Origin: Trichomonas tenax
Taxonomy: Eukaryota; Parabasalia; Trichomonadida; Trichomonadidae
Direction of reading: 5' to 3'
DNA: 27,252 bases
Assembly: GCA_023091735.1 (NCBI GenBank)
Contig: JALKBU010000705.1
Coordinates: 1 to 27,252 of the forward strand
Below are positions 7,520 to 17,400 of the stretch, piece after piece; within the stretch, counting starts at the first letter, position 1; every line of letters starts with the position of its first letter. The notes beneath the pieces were generated by a model. It did not search any database and was not told where the DNA came from. It saw only the letters and a list, made by a program, of their open reading frames with translations. Position numbers and translations under genes: made by a program.

Positions 7520-8057
7520 TAAATCTTATTGTTTGTTATTACAGAAATATTTGAATAAAATAGTTTCTTTTGTGAATGCTCTCTTATTTCATATTAGATT
7601 TTGATGCTTGACTTTTTCAAAAAATATTAAAATATCAAAATTATCTGCCAAAAAATAAATTTTTAGTATAATTATTTTATATTTTTTCTATATTAAATAA
7701 ATCAAAAGTCATTGAAATATGTTTGCTATCGATTGTAAATGCAATTGTTCTATTTTTGATTAAATTAAAGAAACCTTATTAAATTTTCTTTGTTAAACTA
7801 TTTAAAATCCAAAATATATCATTGAACATCGAATTTGTTAATATTATAAAGTTAAGCAAGCAATTCTGCTCATATAATCAATTTCAATTTAGTTCACATA
7901 ATTTTGAACTTTTTTTGGTCCAGGGTTGGACAAGCAGCTTTGCGGTATGTTAAATAGCCCTTTCTCAGTTCCAAAAGAGGAGAAATATGGAGATTCATTT
8001 AAAAAACACAGAAAATATAATAGATTATTTATAAATATATCAATAAATAACATCAAA
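7520..8057. other. Convergent intergenic region, 538 bp
   Basis: This very AT-rich stretch lies between two 3' ends. Short frames here are chance. A slightly less AT-rich stretch around 7918-7985 (GGTCCAGGGTTGGACAAGCA) has no recognisable content. Confidence 0.55.
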
Positions 8058-9041
8058 TTAACACATTTTCTCAGGCGGAGCGCCAGCAGCTTTGAGAAGT
8101 TTCTGATATTGAGCTTTGCGGATCCAAAGTTTATCCCACTTCTTCAGAACGTATCTCCAGTCCCTCATATTAGGAGAGTGATCTGGGTTCTGCAGAATAG
8201 GAACCATTGTTTCGAAAGTGGCATTAACTAATTCTTTCTTATGCCTTGAGAAAATCGCCAAGGCGAAGCCAAGCATACCGCGTGTTCCGTAGAACAAGAA
8301 CCTCTCGAAAATTCTCATCTGAAATTCAGGATCCCAGTTAAAAGCCATGAAAGCGGTCATAAACCACTGCGTAGTAAACATGTTAAGCGGAACATTCTGA
8401 TTATCTATATTTTTAACGATCTTCGGATATTTCTTTTGGAGTAATTCACGCAGCATTTTATCTGCAATTGTTAATCTTGGGAACCCGTCCGCAAAGTAGC
8501 CGGCGTGAAGGCAACGAGGGCTCCTCATTATCTGTATAAAACATTTAAACGCCATTTCTTCTTCCTGATAGTGTATTAACAAACCCGCAATGAAGTTCAT
8601 ACCCTGAGTATATCCAATTTCGCTGTCATACTGTCCGTAGGCGTAAAGAATATGTTTGAGTTTTAACAATGTTTCTTGTTCGCTAAAGCATTTGATTTGC
8701 GGCAAACTACGTGATAAATCTTTATTAATGGTGATTGTGAACTCTTTTCCTTCTGCTTTTTCGTAAAGTTCTTTATAGTTAATCGTGGCTGGAAGATCTT
8801 CGATATCCAGAACTTTTGCCCAAACAGTACCACGCATAGTTTCAGGTATTCCGCGTTTTACGAGCTCTGCAATGTCGTCACGCGATTTTTTCATCTCGCG
8901 TTTCCAATTTTTGAGATAATTCGTCCAGAGAAGTTCTTTTTCTGGTTCTTCCTCGTTTTCCTGCTTCTCAAGCTCTAGCTCCTTCTCGGATTTCTCTCTG
9001 TTTGATTTAATAAATCCATATCTATCAACTTTCTTGGACAT
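8058..9041 (-). CDS. TBC-domain Rab GTPase-activating protein
   Basis: The 327-residue protein has a charged N-terminus (residues 1-55) and a TBC domain from ~60 to ~305. It opens with LVKRGIPETMRGTVWAKVL. Both catalytic fingers are present: the Arg finger in ITINKDLSRSLP (I105-x2-D108-x2-R111) and the Gln finger in IGYTQGMNFIAG (Q146 of YTQG). The later helices carry FTTQWFMTAF and RIFERFLFYGTRGMLGFALA, as in the family. It should stimulate GTP hydrolysis on a Rab protein at a membrane compartment; the target Rab cannot be read from sequence. It is close to the minimal TBC length with no extra domain. The start is the first ATG. It diverges from the gene at 10387. Confidence 0.92.
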   Translation of the reverse strand: MSKKVDRYGFIKSNREKSEKELELEKQENEEEPEKELLWTNYLKNWKREMKKSRDDIAELVKRGIPETMRGTVWAKVLDIEDLPATINYKELYEKAEGKEFTITINKDLSRSLPQIKCFSEQETLLKLKHILYAYGQYDSEIGYTQGMNFIAGLLIHYQEEEMAFKCFIQIMRSPRCLHAGYFADGFPRLTIADKMLRELLQKKYPKIVKNIDNQNVPLNMFTTQWFMTAFMAFNWDPEFQMRIFERFLFYGTRGMLGFALAIFSRHKKELVNATFETMVPILQNPDHSPNMRDWRYVLKKWDKLWIRKAQYQKLLKAAGAPPEKMC

Positions 9042-9430
9042 ATATTTTTCTATATTTGTAAGAAAAAGTGTACACTTTCTTGAAAAACCTTCTTTTGTAA
9101 ATTATTTTTGCTTTTTCTTTCATAGTTCATTTTTCCGCAATATTTATATTCCTTATCCACTATAGACTCTATATCAACAAATATTTCGATTTTCTCTATA
9201 ACGAATTTTTGTCAAACAATAAATGATCGTATTCTGGTGGTATTTGGATATAACATACAACAGAAAGCTATTACCAATGGCCAAAAAGTGATTTCAAGAA
9301 ATCAAAAAAGGACAGCCTTATTTTTGATAAAAATAAGCACAGTAGCAGGCGATTCGCTTAGAATCTATATGTTTACGGTAAAAATCACATTAAAATAGAG
9401 AAACAATTGAAAAAGTAATTTTTCCATGAG

Positions 9431-9459
9431 ACGATTATTTTAGATTGAAAAATAATCGT
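9431..9459. repeat. Perfect 11 bp stem-loop
   Basis: ACGATTATTTT (9431-9441) pairs with AAAATAATCGT (9449-9459) across a 7-base loop. CCATGAG and AGTTAATGG just outside can extend it imperfectly. It is intergenic with no known function; a similar 9 bp stem lies at 9317-9337. Confidence 0.6.
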
Positions 9460-10361
9460 AGTTAATGGGACATCAGCTGCATTATAGACGTTTAGTATTT
9501 TTGTCAAAGTTGAAACAACAAAATTTTATTGAACAAAACGTCAGAAAATGTCAATGTTATCATAAGTTTTAATGAAAAAGAAAAATGAGAATCAAACTTT
9601 TTGTCACTTTTGAATATTTGACTTTATTTTATCAGAATCGATAAAAATTGTTAATTCCCTTTACATGTCAATTATATTTTTACATGCCAAAAAACGCATC
9701 TTTGTTGATCAGATAGAAATATTGAGATTTAAAGAACATTATATGAATGTAACTATTTCTTTCATCCTTGCTATTTGATGTATGCGAAGCAATTGCATCA
9801 ATTTATTAGTTATTAGATGGAGAATGACTATGACTTTTGTTCTTTGTTTTTCATATATAATATTGCCATTGCAAAGTATTAAAATACATAGCTATATAGC
9901 AGACATCCTATATATATATATTCTTGACTATACAGCTTTTTATTACTTTGATGATGATTCGCCAATATTGAAGATTTCTCCTGAAGTGAGGTTTTGAATT
10001 TCGACAGAAAACATATAAGATCATCAATACTTGTTTTAATTCCACAACTCATTTGATTTAGTTTGAGATTTACCTTCTATATTGTTGTGCATGAAATCGA
10101 AGTCAAAAATTTTTTTTTTCTCGGGTGTGTTGTATGAACTATATAACAGAATTAAAGCATTACCCAATGATGGAATTACCATAGTGTTATACATAGGCAT
10201 GCTATCTATTTATTTTCTAGCAGAACGAGTGTATTGCACTCAAGATTTTCAATATAATTCGTGCTCCAAAATTTGGTAGAATTTCTGAATGAAGTCATAA
10301 TTTATTCAGTTTCATTTATATCAATAAACCGTGTTATTTGTCCACGAAAAATTAAAAATCT

Positions 10362-10367
10362 TCATTT
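10362..10367 (+). promoter_or_regulatory. Initiator-like TCATTT
   Basis: TCATTT fits the trichomonad Inr core TCA(+1)Y(T/A). Initiation at the A (10364) would give a 23-base pyrimidine-rich leader ending at codon 10387, which is TTG and not ATG. This marks 10387 as the ancestral start. Confidence 0.45.
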
Positions 10368-10386
10368 TTTTTCTTTTTTCTAAGAG

Positions 10387-13300
10387 TTGATTATTTCCGA
10401 ACTGAATTTGGAGAAAGATATAGAAAATTCTCCAGAAACAGAGTCAGCGGAAGAAACTTCATATGAATTTCAAGGTGACATAGTACAAAGCCATAAAGAA
10501 AAAGCGATTGCTGAAATTATAACGAAAGACAAAGAACAATATCAAAAAACAAAGGCAAAAACTTTAGCTGTGTGTTACTATGATCAAAAAATTTCATATT
10601 TAGCACGAAATCAAGGATATAGAACTTTAATTATTAAATACCAAGGAAAATCTCCAAAATGGGAACACGAAGTTGTCATACTATCGAATTGTATACACAT
10701 ATGTTGTAATTTTGATCTCTTATTCGCTTCTTTTACTGACGAAACAATTGAAATCATCGATTCTGAAACGGGAATCGCTGCTTTTCCCGCAATATTTGTC
10801 GATAGCGGAGTGAAGTTAATGCAATTGTTTCGAACAAATTTTCTCTGCGTTGTTTCAAATGATAATTTTATTCGAATTTACAAATTTTCAAGTATAAACA
10901 GATGTGAATTAGTATTCCAACAGAAGTATTATACAAATATACCACAAAATATACGAATTAAGACAACATATACACTTAACAATCTCGATATAATTCCATT
11001 AATATTTATAGACGAAGATATTATTTATTATTCATACAGACATAACTTTTGGTGCTTGCTATCAGGCGAGTGCTTACATGATTTCAATGATTGCAGAGAG
11101 CCTGAAACAATTTATGAATTAAAAGGAAAATACTTCGATCAGTTAAGTTTAATGGATAAAGAATTTGTCAACACATTGTGCACAATCATCAGAATATATC
11201 TAAATCCCGAAAAGAACCTTTTTTACAAAGCATTGAAATTAATCAAAATCATTTTCGATTTAGCATTATCAGAGCCAGAATATTGTGGCATGAATATGAG
11301 TGACATTTTAGCAGCAATATTTGATGTTATTGAAACAACAGCTCCGTTTTTAGTGCCTTTAATTTCACGAACAACAGAATATTGCATTGTTACACACGAA
11401 CCATCGAGAGATATTATATCTTTAGACTCAGTTATAAAAGAAATGAAGATGGCAAACTATTTACAGCAGAAACCAGTCGCAAAAAACATTGATTTCGAAA
11501 TAACTGAAGCATTAAAACGCGCGAAAGAAGCAGAGAAAATTGCTGCTGAAGTTAGTGAATATACACAAAAATTGATCAAAGAAACAGAGAAAATCGTCAA
11601 TAAATACAACGAGAAGAAGAATTTGCCTAAGTTAATATCAGTTTCAGAGCCTCCTATAATTGATGAACTTAAATCAACAGTTTACAAGATTCCGAGTGAC
11701 TTGAATTATCAAATAGTGCTTCAAAACCAAGACATTGAAATGTTTTTGTCGACAGAGATAGGAAAGCAAACATTTAAGGAAGTATTGCCTCAAGTTGATA
11801 CTCTTGATTCTAAAGGAAATGCTTTCTTTAGAAGACTCAATGAAAATTATCAAAAGATTCAAAACAATCAATATAAACCTCCTGAGCCAAAGCAACCTGT
11901 TGTCAAAGCTAAAGTGTCTATTCCTAAGCCAGCCGGAAAGCCTATCATTGAAGAAAACGATGAAAATCAAGCAAAGATCAGAGAATTACAAAGCAAATTC
12001 TTGGAATCTCTTAAACAACAAACATTTGAACACGTGCCACAAAAATCAAATTCTAATGATAATATTGCTATTAATCTTGATTCCTCAGCACACAGTGACG
12101 AAAGCATTGAATTAATTGCGATTGGTGGATCTGATAATTCATCTGATACTGAAGTAGATATTCCAATATCAGTTGAAATAGAAAAAACAGAATCTCATGA
12201 AATTCCATCAACAGACTATCTTCTAAATATCAAAGAAACAACAGAAGTTAAAGAAATTTCTGTTCCTAATATTGCTATACCAATAACTCCATCAATTCCT
12301 AAAGAAATCAATGAAAACAAAGATGTTCCTCCAAATTATGAAAAACTGCTTTCAATGTCTGTTCCAAAGCTATTTAAATCACCAGAAAAAAACAATCTCA
12401 CGCTCCAATTCTAAAACGAAAGATGAATCATCAGAGTCAACTGTTGAACAAGAGTCAAATGAACCACCTGCGAAAGAAACAGAAGGTTCCGAAGAGACAT
12501 CGAGTGAATCATATGAAGAAGAAGACAAATCAGAATCAGAAACATCAGAAAAACAATCAACATATGATACATTCTCTGATGAAGAGTCTTCTACAGAAGA
12601 TAAATCATCAGATTCAGATTTTGTTGTTCCATCTGCAGAATCAACAAAGAAAGCAAATCAAACTAATGATGATAAATCATCTGATTCTGATCTTTGGGGC
12701 AATGATGAAGAGGCTCCAATATTTCTCAGATTTAATTATGATCTAGAAAAGGACAATGTTCAGCTGGATGAGCCATCTTACGTTGCACCACATCATTATG
12801 CATTGTTGGATGTTGTAAGACCAGCAAATGATGAAGGCACTGCTCAATCATTGATAACTGATCTTCCAATAAATCAGATGCAAGAGACACAACCAAAGCC
12901 AATAGATAATGGTCCAATTGTTAAAAGAATTGTTAAACCAAGCAACAAAAAGAATAATAATTCTTCAACAGCACAACCATCGATTACTGGAACAAATATT
13001 CTTCAACCAGCAGCACGAATCGTTCCTTCACAGCATAATCCACCGCCAAGTTTACCAGCGACTTCTGTCTCTCGTCAACAGCAGTTATCTCGTGTTTCAC
13101 CAAGTGTCATCCACACATTGATAGAGAAAAGAGCCAGCGAAGAAAAGCTTTCTGCGATTGCTCAGGCACCTCAACCAGCTCCAGCAGGCGTTCAAGTCAT
13201 TCGACAACAGCCAACACCAACGATTTCTGGCGCTCAGACAATAAGACAGCAACCTCAGCCACCGCAGCCAATGTCAGCGATTAAACCTGGAGTCCAAGTG

Positions 13301-13537
13301 TTTAGACAAACACCTCCAAAGCAGACTTCAACTAATCCACCTCCACAACTTTTATCCAAACAATTGTCGGATTATGATATTCATAGATTAGTGACTTCTC
13401 TTCATCAACCTCCAAGAGTAAACAATGCACCACAAGTTAGACAAGTAGCTCCAAGGCAAACAATACTACCACCTGCAGCAGCTCCTCAAAAGCAAATGGA
13501 GCCAATTTATGTATCAGATAGTTCAGATTCTGATTAA
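10387..13537 (+). pseudogene. Large propeller-like/coiled-coil/Pro-rich protein, start lost and frameshifted
   Basis: Two frames form one gene: 10387-12414, then the next frame from about 12387 to 13537. The change falls on a run of seven A at 12386-12392; six A would keep the frame open to 13537, ~1050 codons in all. There is no ATG near the start: 10387 is TTG, an in-frame TAA lies at 10381, and the first in-frame ATG is more than 140 codons in. Content: an acidic N-terminus; ~residues 55-250 with beta-propeller-like strands (LFASFTDETIEIIDSETG, FLCVVSNDNFIRIYKF); a helical block; a coiled coil at ~375-420; an acidic Ser/Glu region; then a Pro/Gln-rich tail with three GVQVIRQQP-type repeats, ending IYVSDSSDSD. 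I do not recognise the family. Two lesions suggest a young pseudogene; a sequencing error in the A run remains possible. Confidence 0.62.
12386..12392 (+). other. A7 run at the frameshift point
   Basis: The sequence CCAG-A7-CAATCTC lies where coding similarity in composition passes from one frame to the next. Upstream the reading is SPEKNN then stop at 12412-12414; with one A fewer it is SPEKTISRSNSKTKDESS, continuing the Ser/Glu-rich style. Confidence 0.7.
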
Positions 13538-14482
13538 TTATGTTTTTTTATTATTGTATATTATAAAATTGTATTTAATATTATGTTACAACATCAAAAA
13601 ATTAGTGTGTTGCACAATCTATTCATCAAAAGTTGGACTATAATTCATTCCAACAGTGAAACAGCAGAATCTACATTCTCATCAACAATTATAGTGAATT
13701 TATAATGATGATTATATAGTAATTACTTCAAACTCTTTTAGAGGGTACAGTATTTTTGGAAAGACAGATTTCAATAAATTAGAGTTTTCATCATTTTGTA
13801 GCTATCAATTTAAGCTCACCAATTCCAAGGAAAACATGAAAACTTATGTTCCAAAATGGTCATTTTGGAATTGTTATATTTTCTAATTATTTGTTTTGCA
13901 TGAGGAAGCATAGATCATCAATTGCTGATGAAATTTATCTTTTGTAAATGTGCTCCAATAAGTATATTTTCATACGTGAGATGAACACTCTGTAATGAAT
14001 AAATAACCAATTTTGATATTTATTCATCGAGTTCATGTTTTTTATAAGAGCTTACATATATATCTTAAGCTAGCATTTCTAATCCAGATGGAACTAAATT
14101 TATAAATCAGATTTCACTTTTGATTAATTTGTTATTTGAATATTTTGAAATATTAAATTGGATTATCATTAATGTAGAATCGTAATATACATCTTCGAAA
14201 TAGTGTAAATGTTAAGTGCTACAAGCTAATGCTTGTTTAGATATTGAAAATAAAATAATTGTTGTCAATATTTCTCAGCAGCTATCCCAATCATCTATCT
14301 ATGAATTGTTTAGCATTGGGTTAAGAAATTTTGTCTATCAAAGCAATATTTTATTCTGACTACAAAAATATCTAAAATTCGAGGCTTATTTTTTTTAAAA
14401 AAATTTAGCAATGAGAAGGTATAGAAATGATAATCATCAAATAAAAACCGAAAAATGTTTTGTAGCCGATTAAAACACAAAA
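13538..14482. other. Intergenic region, 945 bp
   Basis: AT-rich DNA between two + strand genes. It contains a perfect stem at 13849-13870 (TTCCAAAATG/CATTTTGGAA, 2-base loop). The leader before 14483 is ATTAAAACACAAAA. No tRNA, snRNA or coding feature was seen. Confidence 0.55.
13849..13870. repeat. Perfect 10 bp palindrome
   Basis: TTCCAAAATG and CATTTTGGAA are exact complements separated by two bases. It could be a dimeric factor site or chance; CAATTCCAAGG lies just upstream at ~13829. Confidence 0.5.
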
Positions 14483-17400
14483 ATGAACTTTGAACAGACC
14501 TTCAACGACATTTTAAATCGAGAACAGTGGAAAACTGAAGAAACAATGGAATTCCTCTCTGTCCTCGCTTCCGCTGACATAGATTCCATTAAATCGGAGG
14601 ATTTAATGCAAAACTTTGTATCTATGAAGAAAATCTTCGCAAAAGTCTTAAAATCAACAGAAAATACAGAATTTGATATTGATCCACGATTTTGTTTCGT
14701 CGCAAAAAGCGTACAGAAATTGATTGATTTATATCTCAAAATAAAATTAGCCAATACAGAATTTAATCCTCAAAATATCATCTCATTTGCCAACTTACAA
14801 AATTTAGATACAAATATTACAAATTTATCCAAGTTTTGCTTCCTGGAATCTCCAATTGAACCAATTTACGCGAAATTTTTAGATTTGTGCATTGAAAACT
14901 TACATCCACGCAAAGTTAAGTTCGAACATTTATTCAAGTTAGCGTTTTACTTTAATAAATCCTATCATGAGATTCAAAACGACTTCAAAATCGATTTAAT
15001 TACTGAATTGGACGCAGAAATTTCCTCAGCAGTAGAATTTACGGAAGAAAATATGGAAACGATCCACGAATTGGTTCCACATAACGATTTTGAAATCGAA
15101 TTCGCTTTAATTCGTTGCATTTATCTTTCTACGAACAGAGAAGTTTACAACAAGAGAATTACGATAAATTACGATGCAATGAAGATCGTTGAGAAAGAAA
15201 ATTCTCGATATTTATTGAATTATTTCAATTTTAATCCAATTCAAGCAAAAGACACACCAACGGATATAATACAGACAATATTACTGCTTTTGAACGAAGA
15301 TATCAATTTTGATGCAGAAAAAATACCAATTCCAACTTTAATCACGCCAAATTTCATAACAACAGCATACTATTGCCTACAGAGATACGGAAAGAACAGA
15401 TATTCGACTGCGATCATCGATCAAACGGTTTATGGAAGATTTTGGTTGGCTTCAAATATAATTTCAAATTCATATTTGGACACAAATTTACTTTTACATC
15501 TCAAGAATTTTCTCACGAAAGCTTCAGAGGTTTCACATCTCATCGAAAAACCGGAGGTTTTACCATTTTTAGATGATAATAATCAATATCATCACAGATT
15601 ACGATTAATTCTTGAAGAGAATGCCGAATTCCCAGAAGATATATCACAAGATAGCGAAATCAAACTATTTAAATTACAAAACACACAGAATATTCCAGAT
15701 ATCAAACAAAAGATCACAAATTTACTTCTTAAAATGGCAGAAGAGGTCAGGCTCGATACAATTACAGACACAAAAGGCAATGGATTCCATGCTGCTTTGT
15801 TAAATGGCGGATTTCTTCCTCCAATTCCAGAAACAGTTTGGCCAACGATTTGCGGTGATAAATCCGAATTAATCGAATCACAGACATATTACACAGTTAT
15901 TTCGAACATGGTATCATTATTAGCATCTATGAAACCAGATGTTTCAATCAGCGAAAACATTTCTATTCTCTTATGTCACAGATATATCTCAATGAAAGCT
16001 CGCCAAAATTTAATTGATGCTCTAGGAAATAGAGGCGAACAAATGAAGGCTAAATACATGTCCCAGATGATGGCCTTTGCAATGATAGAAGCAGATCATC
16101 CGATATCAGCTGCTTACAAGATCAAAACAGTCGAAAACATTCCTGTTGAAGTATTAATAACAGTCGTTAAATTCTTGGAGAATGATTTAGAAAGTTTATG
16201 CGAATTCTTCGGAAATACAAATTCAGCACAACAGTTATTCGACAGATTATCGGAAAGCAGCAGGAAATCAATTCTCAAGTCTCTGATAATCAATGACAAT
16301 TCACAAGCTCTCACATCATTAAATATCGATGCTGAAGATATACAGACACAAAATATGATCTTCGAACTTGCTGGAACATTATCTTTAAAGCACCAGGTTT
16401 CTTGTTTGAAGATCATAGAAAGAGTTCTTCCTTCTGTTAAATCTGTTGACAAATTCTTCGAAAATATTCCTGATGACATCAGAGACACAACACCAGAATT
16501 TATTACTTTAGTTTCAAGCATGTTGGAAAATTGCAAGAATGTTGATGAATACGAACCTCCTGTTCTCAAACAACTCCCAAGAATCAGCACATCATGGCAG
16601 GAAGACATCAAAGCCGAAAACAAAGTAACTAAAGACATATGGAATGAAGAAGCAGAATCCACGAAATGCAGATTCTGTTTGAACAACAATAAATCGCAGA
16701 ATGTTATGTTCGTTTGCTGGACATGCCCAGAAAATCCTACTGTTTGCTTGGAATGTGCAACAATTTGCCACAAAGGACACGACATTGTTTGCATTCATAG
16801 GAGCAGTTCTATCTGCCATTGCAACACTCATTGCTTGATAAACAACAACAGTCAAAGGTCATCATCGAATACAGCACAAAGTTCACCACAAAAGAGACCA
16901 AAAGAAAACGAAACTCGGAAAGAAATTTCGATATCTCCAAACACAATCGCTAAATTCATTATTAAATTATCAAATTGCAAATCAGTTGTTAACAACAAAG
17001 ATTTCCAGTCATTAATTAAATTCCATGGTGATATCAGATCTTGCGAACTCAAAGCAAAACCATTCCCACTGTTTTCACCATTAGTATTCAAGAATTTATC
17101 AATCAAACAGCAGAGACTCGGAGATGGCAGCAAAATCAGATCAAGTCTCGAAGATGTTAATGAATCATTCATTTTAACTCACAGAAGAGTTGAAGTCGCT
17201 CCATTAAAACTTGCTGTATCTCTCTTGGATGGAAGATTTGTTGTATTTGGAATCGGTTGTAAGTTGTGCGTTTTAACACCGGATTTCACACAACAAGTTT
17301 CAACAGCATCATTATCTAAAGTTGTTATGATGATTCAGCCATGTCCTGATGAACTATCGTTAATTGCTGTTTCGACACTTCATAATGTTTATTTGCTCAC

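Larger units (their letters stand above)
9042..10386. other. Divergent intergenic region, 1.3 kb, hairpins and promoter motifs
   Basis: No convincing gene is present. Two short + frames (9782-9997 and ~10093-10279) are open but lack family resemblance; either could be decayed coding DNA. The region holds perfect small stems at 9317-9337 (9 bp arms) and 9431-9459 (11 bp arms ACGATTATTTT), TTTACATGTCAA motifs at 9660-9692, and an initiator-like TCATTT at 10362. Confidence 0.55.

Noticed and set aside
9782..10279. Two short + strand frames (9782-9997 and ~10093-10279) as genes
   Set aside because: No family resemblance, hydrophobic low-complexity composition and AT-rich context; recorded only as possible decay.
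10387..12414. HIRA or EDC4-type WD-repeat identity for the broken gene
   Set aside because: Only generic propeller-like strands are seen; no diagnostic motif supports a named family.
3767..14482. tRNA or snRNA genes in the long gaps
   Set aside because: No A-box/B-box pair or cloverleaf-compatible sequence was noticed on either strand by eye.
16114..16794. 226-codon minus-strand frame inside the UBR4-like gene
   Set aside because: An antisense shadow of a well-supported domain protein.
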